From assembly GCA_037953745.1 (NCBI GenBank), contig JBAKBP010003076.1, forward strand, positions 93,797 through 157,796: DNA of 64,000 nt, given 5' to 3'. Positions 32,890 through 42,417 of this stretch are shown one piece after another. The stretch's first letter is position 1. Each line of letters opens with the position of its first letter. Both the position numbers and the translations under genes were made by a program. The notes beneath the pieces are model-generated. The model was not told the origin of the DNA, did no database searches, and saw nothing but the letters and a program-made list of their open reading frames with translations. The stretch comes from Lithodes maja (taxonomy: Eukaryota; Arthropoda; Malacostraca; Decapoda; Lithodidae).

Positions 32890-33125
32890 GGTAATGGGTG
32901 TGGGGTCTTAAATATGGCTCCGTAACTTGTAATTAAACAGTTGGGCACCATATCGGACTAACGCGAGTATTTGAGCCTATAGCTTTATCAATTATACTCG
33001 TCTATCCTGACCTTTATATTAACCGGTGATGAAGTTCTGTTAAGGTACTCTTGGAATGGGGTCTTTAATATCGTGCCTCAGTTATGACGGAATAGCACGA
33101 TATCGGACGAACGCAAGAAGAGTTT
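32890..33125 (+). repeat. Tandem pair of ~155-bp units, each with a conserved stem
   Basis: GGGGTCTTAAATATGG (32903) and GGGGTCTTTAATATCG (33058) start matching units that also share ATATCGGACTAACGC/ATATCGGACGAACGC. The first unit can pair ATATGG with CCATAT (32912-32917 with 32948-32953). The second can pair ATATCGTGC with GCACGATAT (33068-33076 with 33095-33103). The pairing is kept although the bases differ. Confidence 0.7.
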
Positions 33126-33184
33126 ATTATTTATCTTCTTGACTGTCTCTAACCGTTTTAAGAGGTTCAAGGAAATCAGGGCGG

Positions 33185-33900
33185 TGTTTTAGCCTTTTAG
33201 TTGCAAAGCCTAATGGGATGCCACAGACGAAATGCACCTAGGACTTATGTTTGCAGAGTCCCCGTAAGGGTGTCTCGCTAAGCCCTTATAACACAAAAGA
33301 TCGTGGGATGCCAAGATCTCCTGTGAGAACTGGTAGTGTAACTTTCACTAGTAAAGTGTTGAGAGGTAGGGATGCCTGAGTCCCTCAACTTTTACTAAGG
33401 AAAGTGTAACTTAAAAGAAGGTGACTATGTTAAATACTGGGATGCCAGTACTAATAAAGTTCCTCTAATAAGACACTTGTGAACTTTCAATAGTGAAAGT
33501 ATTGAGGAGTAGGGATGCCCGAGTTCCTAAACTTTCAACTAGGGAAAGCGTAACCTAGAGAAGGTGACTATGTTAATCACTGGGATGCCAGTAATAACAA
33601 AGTTCCTTTTATAGGACACAGTTACCGTAACTACAATAACAAGAGTAGAAGTGGAGGGATGCCTATGCACTTCAACTTTTAATATTGGCGATACAGCCTA
33701 TTAGAGGCCTCTATGTTAACTGATGGGATTCCACAGTTAACAAAGATCCCTTAATAGGTTTTCTTTAACTCACAGACAGTGTAAGGACTTTGGGGTGCTG
33801 TACATCCAACTGAATGGAGGGGTAATCTTGAGGTTTCTCAACTTGGGATGCCAGTAATCAAGAAGCCTCAAAATTGCTTAACTTCCTTCAGATTTCCCTG
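33185..33900 (+). repeat. Array of ~70-bp imperfect hairpins capped by GATG
   Basis: Nine short palindromes of the form GG-GATG-CC (one reads GATT) lie at 33217, 33307, 33371, 33441, 33514, 33584, 33658, 33727 and 33847, mostly 64-74 bases apart. Around each loop the flanks are inverted repeats of 20-36 bases. Examples: ACTTTC..AGTAAA..GTTGAG left of 33371 is mirrored by CTCAAC..TTTACT..GAAAGT on its right, and CCTATTA..TGTTAACTG left of 33727 is mirrored to its right. Two monomer types alternate (TGG-loop-CCA and AGG-loop-CCT), making a ~140-bp higher-order unit. No protein frame spans it. Nature unknown: satellite, or hairpin-RNA locus. Confidence 0.8.
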
Positions 33901-35080
33901 ACATAGTGTTATGCCCGGTCCAAATTGGAACGCGAGATATTCTGAGTGCAATGATTAACTCTCTAACTGGAGAAGTATACCTTTAACTTTAATAAAGAGA
34001 CAACACGGCAGGAGAATAAGTACACAGGCGACAAGTTAACATGGGTTTTATTCACTTTACACCTGGTTCATGGAGGAGCAATATATTTAATTCTGGAACA
34101 CTGAGATCATCAAAATGGCAACAATGGTAAATAGAGCATACAAATAATAATATGATTAGCAATTATAAGGCAAGAGTCGAACAATGGGTCCGGACTCAAT
34201 TTAACAATAACTCCTCGGATACAATTATAGAGTATCCAAAATAGTGGAGGCTTACCTCCCACTCAACTAGATCTCCAGCAAGATCTCAGCAAGGTAACAA
34301 GAGTGCAGTAATGGCAGATGTCGTCTGGATCATACTATGATGTCCCCGGCAATAGTGACGTTAACTGACTCTAAAGCAACAATGACCAAGTGGTCATCAA
34401 CAATAAGGTGGGCTCTGAAAGGCTCACAAATGAACTGAATTTTACAGGTGTGCTAGATCTCACCTGGCAAGATTATTTATTCTAAAACTACTTGTGTGGG
34501 CAACTAGCAAGATGCGGAAGGCTGATACAACAATCGTCGGGAGCTGAGATAGAGTGAGATCTATTCGAGTTATGAACCTGACAGAATGTTAAGTGAATGA
34601 GGCTAGAAGTTATACAAGGGAACAAGGTTACGTGTAAATATGTGTGTATGTCATATGCTGTGGGTCTTATATAGGCGCGCCCCCTCTGACGGGCTATGGG
34701 AGACAACTCTATACCCATAAACCGTAATAAGGCACTTAAAGGAGAGCTGGAGTGAAGAGGTGCCGTAGATCGAGGGAGAATCCAGTGGTCCAGGAGGGCG
34801 GCTGGGGCGTGGTACTTCCGGATGTTGGTCCGGGATTAGGCTGCACTCCTACGTCCTTACAGCTCCTTGCACCTCTGTGCCTACCACGGGAGACACCCGG
34901 GTTCCTCTTGCACTCCGCGTGAGCAGGGACTTACTAAGAGTATGCCGGAGTTCTGCTACAGGGTTTGGTGGGGGGGTTATGGCGACTAGCATAATGGTCT
35001 GTATAGAGTTGCAAGCAGTCTATCCAGTGACACTATGGTTAGTCTAAGGTTTGGGACAATTAAATTACTCCCTTGCAATC
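33901..35080. other. No recognised gene or repeat
   Basis: Mixed-composition DNA with no long open frame and no motif I recognise. A possible - strand TATA-like GTCTTATATAGGCGCGCC lies at 34661-34680. Confidence 0.5.
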
Positions 35081-35728
35081 TCCTCTGGAACCACAGGACT
35101 AATACAGTAAATAGAGGCCAGTGAAGGTGGGGCCCAAAGTGGGTTGCACAATCTAGTCCTCTTTCTGAAGGGGGGAACCCGACCTGGTCGTCTCTAAGTA
35201 CTGCACTATCCTTATAATCCCTTGAAAGGAACAAGACAGGAATCCTTATTTACTTGGTCTAGGCACAGCATCGAAGGCCAGGAAGGTGGGGCCCAAAGTG
35301 GGTTGCACAAGCTAGTCCTCTTCCTGAAGGGGGGAACCCGATCTGGTCGTCTCCGATCACTGCACACAGCTTCAAGTGGGAACACCAGCTATTCTGGCTG
35401 CTTTTCCTCTGGAACCACAGGACTAATACAGTAAATAGAGGCCAGTGAAGGTGGGGCCCAAAGTGGGTTGCACAATCTAGTCCTCTTCCTGAAGGGGGAA
35501 ACCCGACCTGGTCGTCTCTAAGTACTGCACTATCCTTATAATCCCTTGAAAGGAACAAGACAGGAATCCTTATTTACTTGGTCTAGGCACAGCATCAAAG
35601 GCCAGGAAGGTGGGGCCCAAAGTGGGTTGCACAAGCTAGTCCTCTTCCTGAAGGGGGGAACCCGACCTGGTCGTCTCCGATCACTGCACACAGCTTCAAG
35701 TGTGAACACCAGCTATTCTGGCTGCTTT
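35081..35728 (+). repeat. 324-bp direct repeat, two units, each with two sub-repeats
   Basis: TCCTCTGGAACCACAGGACT starts at 35081 and 35405. Inside each unit the block GGTGGGGCCCAAAGTGGGTT occurs twice about 163 bases apart, in two slightly different contexts (CAATCTAG and CAAGCTAG). This is a dimeric tandem repeat. Frames of 70-99 codons on both strands repeat with it and are not genes. Confidence 0.9.
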
Positions 35729-36895
35729 TACCCAGATAAAAAGATACCAAAGGCAAGCTTAGTTACTGATGTCCAGACTGGCTGAGTACTTGTGAATATT
35801 CTTGCCCAGACTTAAGGCGCCCGGCTTGAGAGGATCAAAGGCGCTGGGATGGTGTCCGTGCGTGGTGGTTAGGTCCTTGTAGTCCTGGGAGTGGTGCGCC
35901 TGGACTTTTGGCTGGCCCTTGTAGATGTAGCTGGAGGTAGATTCTTCAGGGCAGATCTGTACACATTATGGGGTGATGGCTTCCTGGTGGGAGAGGAAGC
36001 GGATGAGTTTCTTACAATGGATGATGACTTATTCTGGGGGTTAAGACTTATTGTTGGCTGGAAGGATAGGCAAGTTTTGGTTTATGAGTGACTTTAACCC
36101 GGGACAATGGTTTAGATTGAATGGATGCAAGAGCTTTAGGTTCCTTGATAGGGGATATGAAAGGCAATCTGGGGAAGAGAGGTTATGGTTCTGAAAGAGC
36201 TTTAGGTTCTTTGATAGGGGATATGAAAGGTAATTTAGGTAACAACCTGGTACCACCTGTGGTTGTGTAGCTAGGTTGAGGAGTTACTGGGCTGGCTGAT
36301 GGGGGTTTGTAATGGTTACCCCTGCGATGGTCATTTTCTTTGGCTCTGGTGGTTAAAGAAAATGACTTGCCGTGGGTGACTGGTGTGGTCCACTCGGGAC
36401 GGAAGTGTCCCACTCGTTCCACCGTTATCTTGGCGATACGGGCAGAGGCAGGGTTGTCGTGGGTCTGGATGGCAGGGGGAAGGCTGTCCGAAGGCTTAGT
36501 TGGCTCTGTCGCATGGCTGTGACAAGCTGGAGATGCGGTAACACCGTTCCTAGACCGCATCTCACATAGTATTCACAATTACTGAGGGGTACCCGTAAAT
36601 CCTTCTTGTCCTAGGGGGAGGTTGACTTCTTTTACTTTACTTAATAACTCGACTATACTTGAAGATATTATAAAGGTGGTATTGTATGTGGATGGTACTC
36701 AAGCCAAGGCTTATTTGGATTTACAGGTCACAGGTGGGGTCATGGGGTTGTGGAGATAATTTAACTTTTGTTCAAGGTTTGAGGATGTTTTGGCTTGACC
36801 TTGGAGTGGGAAAATTCAGGGGTGAAGGAGTTACGAGAAAATGAGGTTTCTCAGGCGTATCTTGATATTATTCTGCAAACAAGAGTCTGTCATCT
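35729..36895. other. No gene; short 65-bp duplication inside
   Basis: GAGCTTTAGGTTCCTTGATA at 36130 recurs as GAGCTTTAGGTTCTTTGATA at 36199, followed each time by GGGGATATGAAAGG. The rest has no recognisable feature. Confidence 0.5.
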
Positions 36896-36899
36896 TTAA

Positions 36900-37379
36900 C
36901 CCTCCAGCCCCGGTTATGTATTATATATATATTCCTCGAAACCCGGGTGTTTTGGCCGAAAAACGTCTAGGCTAGGCTACCGTATATTCGTTAATCAGAC
37001 TGCTTCCCGCATTCCCGCGCATCCCCAAGCATAGCTGTGTTATTTACCTGTAAAATGGCATTAAGTAGAGCTCTCTAAGTCAACTGGGTGAGCTGTGATG
37101 ATGATTTCATTGGAGATAACTTTATGGCCAAACCAGCCACTTTACACCACTTTTCGATACTGAACAACAACATACAGGCACACAAGAACAAGCGACGCTC
37201 TCCTTCTTGTGGCCGGAGATGCGGAGCGTCGGTCCAGCCGGCTGTTGTTTACATGCGTCGGACCGACGCCTCGCACAGCAAGCTCACAGGCTGTGACGTC
37301 GTGGGTGCATATGAGGCCTTCCGGGTACCTGTTACATGCTTTTTTATGGGCGTACATGAGGGCATCCGGGAAGGAAGGG
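36900..37379. mobile_element. Second TTAA-flanked piggyBac-like MITE
   Basis: TTAA at 36896-36899 and 37380-37383 flank the element. The left end CCCTCCAGCCCCGG closely matches the left end of the MITE at 31332. The right end is CCGGGAAGGAAGGG. It is 480 bases and non-coding. GC-rich, GTCGG-rich blocks occur near 37230-37300, where overlapping ORFs on both strands appear spurious. Confidence 0.65.
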
Positions 37380-37401
37380 TTAATATTGAGTATTGAAAAC
37401 A

Positions 37402-37646
37402 AGAGGCTCGCTTGGTGTAGTGACTAGCGTCTCGGACTTCCACCCAGAAGGCCCGGGTTCGCGCCCACGCTCGGCGCATTAAAGATTTTTCACAAGCACT
37501 GAGTCGTTACCATCCCTCATGAGCAAAGGGATGGGGTAGTAGTACAGGACCCCAATGGAAATACGCCTAATCGGCCTTATTGAGCTATCCTTAGCTAGCT
37601 TAGCATGTGCTAGCTTTAAGAACTATTATTATTATTATTATTATTA
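37402..37646 (+). mobile_element. tRNA-derived SINE with (ATT)n tail
   Basis: A box TGGTGTAGTGA at 37413-37423 and B box GGTTCGCGCCC at 37456-37466 are spaced as in a tRNA gene, giving an internal RNA polymerase III promoter. A tRNA-unrelated body of about 150 bases follows, ending in (ATT)n at 37624-37645. The head is too degenerate for a working tRNA. Target duplication is not clear (AACAAG left, AACAGG right). Confidence 0.75.
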
Positions 37647-37651
37647 ACAGG

Positions 37652-37968
37652 GGTAGAGGAGCATTTATGTTATCTTATTATGTGTAACACTGGTCATTTT
37701 TGAGCTTCTGTATATATGAGATTATGAGATGGAAATATACACGGGTGTATGGATCCCAGACGGTTGGTATTTCGGTGAGTTTATGTTGGAAGTCCTGGGG
37801 TCAAGAGATTAGCCGGAAGGCGGGAAGGTTTGGATGGTGATATATTTGACTGGTAGTATTGAATATAAAAAGTAGGAAAGAAGGGAATGTGGTTTGTTTA
37901 TGAATAGAATAGCTTGATGATGATAAGGCATGTACATATGTGGGTGGTATAAAATAGATAGAAGAGTT
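37652..37968. other. No recognised feature before gypsy copy 2
   Basis: AT-rich DNA without a gene. The five bases before the LTR are GAGTT and are not repeated after the 3' LTR. Confidence 0.5.
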
Positions 37969-39777
37969 TGTGACGCACCCAGTGCTTTGCAACGCAACCT
38001 GATTGTACTCCTTGGTACTCGACTGTACCGCCCGTGATCTGGCTACCGTCAGCCGCAATGTATAGTGAGTGTGACAACTTATAACTATGTTCTTTGTATC
38101 TCTGCAAAGGTCTCGTCATGTGCTAACCAGTGGTGGGTTTTGTTTTAAGCCATGTCGAGACCTTCCATTTAATATGTAGTATCAATAGAGAAGTTGATAG
38201 ATAAGACAATGGGAGTTCAGAGAGAGAGAGTGAGTTAGGCTTCAGAGCAAGAGGGTAGCAACGCGCCACGCTGCCGGCCGGGTGGGTTGCCAGACGTATG
38301 GACTGGTTGGCAGCCTTGCGCTTATAGCTAGGCGCGACAGGGTTGGTAGTCCATTGCTGCCTGCCTACGCTGCTTGGGCTGGGCCCATGTTGTCGTACCG
38401 CACATTGCCTGGAGGCTGGCTGCGTGTTCCATGACCAGGTTGCCTAGAACCTTTGAGATTCTAACATCCCTTGCCCTCTCTCCCAACTTCTCACGGTTGC
38501 ACTCTTTCTCTCTGACGACATTACTCTCATTTCATTCTTCTCTCTATTTAAATGCATAACCTTCCCTTGAGGTCCTAAAGGAGTTTCAGCACTCACCTCT
38601 CGTATTACTCTTAGGACAAGCATATATTTACATGTATTAGATTTAAGGGGTTAATGTGAACAGCGATCTTCTTGATGAGGATAGTTGGTGAACGTTCTAC
38701 ATGTTTACGAGTTATATGCCCCGCTCATCATCCCATTTGTGACTAGACTGGTGCCATGTGTAAGAGCCCGACCATGCCCAGGAGTTGTCTGTAGAGGGAT
38801 GAGGACTTAGCCTTGATTTGCATACCGAGCCAGGAGCGAGTGTAGCACCCGAGACTACAGCTCGCTCGTAGTGCCGGTATAGTAGAGTAACGTAATTTAT
38901 CTGTCCTTGTGTTCTCTACAGTCTTTTCCTGGGTTCTCGCTTTCGGTGCTGGGACTCGTTGTTCCTGTGACTTGGCCTGCTAGCTAGAACACATGGGGAT
39001 GATGAGTGGGATATATCTTTATTTTACTATGCATTGCAGCTCTCTTTAAGTATATGTATATAACACTTTACAATACACATTACTCACACACAAGACAACA
39101 CTATTAATACTTTCATGTATCAATTAACTGCACTGTCGTTTTGCTGCTGTGTCCGGAGTTCTGTTGCGTAGGGCGTATACGGACTCGGAGGGGAGACAGA
39201 GTGAGAGAAGCAAAGTAGCCTATGCGGTAGTAGGCTACCGGCGCAGTACTGTTGCCTGCAACCTTTTAGTTATTCCAAGTATAGATTCATTATTATAATA
39301 AGTGACTACTATTTATGTTCCTCCCATGTGTATTATTAGGTATCTACTGGATCATGAACATCTTGTATGCTACATGCTAGTGCATGTTAGTAGGGGACAG
39401 TTATTGTAGGGCACGCGCTTTCAAGTAGGCGTGTACATTTGTCATTTAGCATATCACTGTCATACCTTTAGCCTGCTTCTATTCTACATTATTAGAGGCT
39501 TAATATTAACGTAGTTTCTTGAGTATTGCATTTCTTTAGTAATAACGTAACCTATAAATGTCTGAGGGAGTTTAGCCTCATAGCCTACCCCTGTTGTACA
39601 CTTTCGCCGAGTTAAGGTACCTCGTTACCGTAGACGATAACTCTGTAGGGCGTTGGTGCTTTTGTTGTCTGGAGCATATAGTATTTGGGACTGGAATCGA
39701 GCGTGTCGTTGTCACTTAAGCCATTTCTGTCCTACGATCAAGAATCCCGAATATGTATTGCGGTTCCAGCCGTAACA
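37969..39777 (+). repeat. 5' LTR of gypsy copy 2 (1,809 bp)
   Basis: TG...CA ends. It is nearly identical to the 3' LTR from about 38070 on, but the first 100 bases differ: it lacks the repeated GTACCG units seen in the 3' LTR and in copy 3, and reads GTGATCTGGCTACCGTCAG instead. An open frame at 38374-38556 is LTR sequence with changing length between copies, not a gene. Confidence 0.9.
38545..38552 (+). promoter_or_regulatory. Possible TATA element of the copy 2 LTR
   Basis: TATTTAAA followed by TGCATA, kept in all LTR copies (46068 in the 3' LTR). Candidate core promoter by sequence only. Confidence 0.35.
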
Positions 39778-39780
39778 AAA

Positions 39781-39798
39781 TGGCGACCTTGCACAAGA
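39781..39798 (+). other. Primer-binding site, gypsy copy 2
   Basis: TGGCGACCTTGC begins three bases after the LTR end. The first 12 bases are identical to those of copy 1, so both families use the same tRNA primer although their LTRs differ. Confidence 0.7.
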
Positions 39799-40017
39799 TT
39801 CAGTAGTATCCTATCACATGTTTTTTGGAGAACTATTCTATGCTACCTAGTAGAGCTGGCTAGAATTTTCTTGCATATTGGAGGAATTTTTATTGTGTCA
39901 TTATTGTATTGGTGGACTTGCAGATTGTTTCGTTAGGTGTCTAGAGTAGAGTCATTCAAGCATCTTTAACATTTTGTGAGTCGAGACTGCAATTAGTAAT
40001 AAGCACTTTTTTTTTTT

Positions 40018-42417
40018 ATGAACAGCAATTGTATAACCAGCACTATGTCTAATGACTCATCATTTACGGGGGAGGATAACACGGTACAGCCTAGTGACCA
40101 GCAAGTACAGCAGATATTTAGGGAGGGGAGTGTTATAAGTGGAGAGAGGGATGCCCGGACATTTTTGCAGACACCTTTGACCGAACAGCGCCTGCAGGCT
40201 ATTGATTGTTACGGTCTTCGCTGTTTAGCCACGGTTTTGGGGCGGGACTGTCCTGACAGTTGGCCCAAGAAGAATTTGGTGGCATGTTTGTTGGGTGATG
40301 GCGATGGGGCGGTGAGTGGAGTGGGGTCTTGGGGGGTTCCCTCCAAGCCTCCATTCCACTCTACCCCTGAGCTGGGCCCTCAGCCAGCGAGTCTTAGCAC
40401 GATGCAGCAGGAGGGTTCTCAATGGCAAGCTGGCTTACCCGTAAACACGTCTCGGTGTGGATCCCCCATTTTGTGCTCTCCCCCCCCAGGCCTGTCTCCT
40501 GAGATGTTATTTCAGCTAGAACTAGCTAAGCTTAAGTTGCAAGGGAGTCAACAGGCTAGTATAGAACGGATTAAGCTGCAGGAGACTCAGATACAACAGG
40601 CTAGTATAGAACGGATTAAGCTGCAGGAGACTCAGATACAACAGGCTAGTATAGAACGCATAGAGGTTGCTAGAATCCAAGCCAATCAGGATGCAACCAG
40701 GTACCAGGCTGAAATGGATGTCGAGAAGTCTAGAGTAGAGACCACGGGGCGTCATCTCGGTGGTGGGCACCGGGTTACAGACTCACTTTCGCATTTAATT
40801 AAGTTAGTACCCGCATTTGATGAGACAGCAGTGACTGAGTTGTTTGCTCGTTTCGAAAAGAAGTGTCGTGAGTATGACTGGCCGGAGGTTAAATGGGCAG
40901 CATTAGTTTCATCACGTCTAGTGGGTAAGGGGTTGAAAGCCTACGATGCACTGTCACTGGACGAGAGTGTCGTGTATGGACTGGTGAAGGAGGCTGTGCT
41001 CCGGGCCTACGAACTGCAACCCGAAACTTATAGATTGAAGTTCCGTGGCGTGAATAAGAAGAGCGACGTCAGTTTTATGGAGCACGCACGGGACTTAACA
41101 GATGCATGTAATAACTGGTTTCGGTCCGAGCACGCAGAGTCGGCTAAGGAAATTAAGCAACTTTTCTATCTGGAACAGTTTTACAAATGTACTGGAACCG
41201 ATCTAACGCTGAACATTAAGGAAAAATGTCCCAAGACAGTAGAGGAGGCTGCCAAGATGGCAGACCTCAGATTATCATTGATTCGTGGTTGCGGTGCCGC
41301 TCAGAGGGCTGAGTCAGGGCAGAAGGGGCGCTATACCCCACCCACCAGAGTTTTCGATAATAACAAATCCTATGACACACATAACCACACTAAAAGCATT
41401 GCACCTAATAACACCTACAAACACAAGCCTCTCCCGTTTACTAAAGGTCAGGCCCCTTCTTCGCCCGCACAAGGGAAGAAGCCCATTGGGGATGTGAAAT
41501 GTTACAAATGTCAGAAGCTAGGCCATTATTCACGTGAGTGCCCTAGTAACACTCCCGCTAAGCCGGTGTCATTGGTTCACAGTATCGGTGTGTCTCTGAA
41601 GGCTGCAGCAACTGCCCGGGGTAGGTTGTCAGCAGCTGAGGCACACGCGGTAAAGAAGCGTACGGAAGGCTCGACACCTGTCCGGGACACTTTCTGTAGC
41701 CATCGGGGACACGGGTTTGTGAGCTGGGGGAGTGAACTACGGAGGGTTGACTTGCTGAGGGATACGGGGGCTTCGCAAACTTTGTTGAGGAACTTCACAG
41801 GGAAACCGATAAATGCGGCCAGAGTTGTTGTGGTGCAGGGTATAAATGCTACGAGGTCATACCCACTTGTGAGGTTGGAGTTGAGAGTGGGAGAGGTGTG
41901 CAGGGAGCTGGATGTAGGGATCGTTGAGTGTTTGCCAGTTGAGGGCGTCGACCTTCTTCTCGGCAACGACTTTGCGGTGCCCACTTCCGGGACTCCACCC
42001 TTAGTCGTTGCCGAGAGGGCGGCCGACGTGGATGGTGAGAATCGGGAATGGGTTGGGAGGTGCCAACAGGATGAGATGGCCTGTGTGGTAACCCGATCTC
42101 GCTCTGCGGCTCCTGCACAGCCTAGCACTCAACCTCGGGGACAGTGGAGGAAGGATCAGGAGAAGGTTGCTAAGGGCAGGAAAAGGGACATTGATTCTGC
42201 TGCACTTCTCGGTGATTCGGTACTTGGACCTATAATAAACACGGGAGTTGACTCTGGCCCAGATATGGTGTGTAACAAGGCAGAGTTGGGTAAGACTTCG
42301 CGTGAGGCAAGAGCTGTAGCGAGAGCCACTAAGGCAGTAGAGCCTACTAGCCGGGGTAATGTCTTATTACAAAACCATCTTGATGCATTGACGCCCAGGG
42401 ACATTAGTGAGCAGTAG
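40018..42417 (+). CDS. Gag-protease part of gypsy copy 2 gag-pol
   Basis: A 799-codon frame starting at ATG 40018 after a T-rich leader. Residues 1-110 are an N-terminal gag region. About residues 160-245 are a Gln/Glu-rich coiled-coil-like segment made of 15-residue tandem repeats (DNA repeat of 45 bases at 40549-40680). The gag core at about 255-430 includes LKAYDALSLDES and AYELQPETYRLKFRGV. One CCHC knuckle, C-x2-C-x4-H-x4-C, starts at residue 495. The aspartic protease motif DTGA starts at residue 582, with LLLGNDF downstream as the usual second block. The frame ends at TAG 42415-42417 and reopens in the same frame at once. Copy 1 has CAG at that place, so the TAG is best read as a nonsense mutation. 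Confidence 0.9.
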   Translation: MNSNCITSTMSNDSSFTGEDNTVQPSDQQVQQIFREGSVISGERDARTFLQTPLTEQRLQAIDCYGLRCLATVLGRDCPDSWPKKNLVACLLGDGDGAVSGVGSWGVPSKPPFHSTPELGPQPASLSTMQQEGSQWQAGLPVNTSRCGSPILCSPPPGLSPEMLFQLELAKLKLQGSQQASIERIKLQETQIQQASIERIKLQETQIQQASIERIEVARIQANQDATRYQAEMDVEKSRVETTGRHLGGGHRVTDSLSHLIKLVPAFDETAVTELFARFEKKCREYDWPEVKWAALVSSRLVGKGLKAYDALSLDESVVYGLVKEAVLRAYELQPETYRLKFRGVNKKSDVSFMEHARDLTDACNNWFRSEHAESAKEIKQLFYLEQFYKCTGTDLTLNIKEKCPKTVEEAAKMADLRLSLIRGCGAAQRAESGQKGRYTPPTRVFDNNKSYDTHNHTKSIAPNNTYKHKPLPFTKGQAPSSPAQGKKPIGDVKCYKCQKLGHYSRECPSNTPAKPVSLVHSIGVSLKAAATARGRLSAAEAHAVKKRTEGSTPVRDTFCSHRGHGFVSWGSELRRVDLLRDTGASQTLLRNFTGKPINAARVVVVQGINATRSYPLVRLELRVGEVCRELDVGIVECLPVEGVDLLLGNDFAVPTSGTPPLVVAERAADVDGENREWVGRCQQDEMACVVTRSRSAAPAQPSTQPRGQWRKDQEKVAKGRKRDIDSAALLGDSVLGPIINTGVDSGPDMVCNKAELGKTSREARAVARATKAVEPTSRGNVLLQNHLDALTPRDISEQ

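Noticed and set aside
37088..37479. ORF cluster of 65-102 codons on both strands
   Set aside because: It falls across a TTAA MITE and a tRNA-derived SINE; frames are spurious in GC-rich repeat DNA.
38374..38559. Recurring 61-94 codon ORF in four gypsy LTR copies (also at 45879, 62131 and 21137)
   Set aside because: It lies wholly inside the LTR, and its length changes with single-base differences between copies (two end at 61-67 codons, two run to 94). Shared LTR ancestry explains the recurrence.
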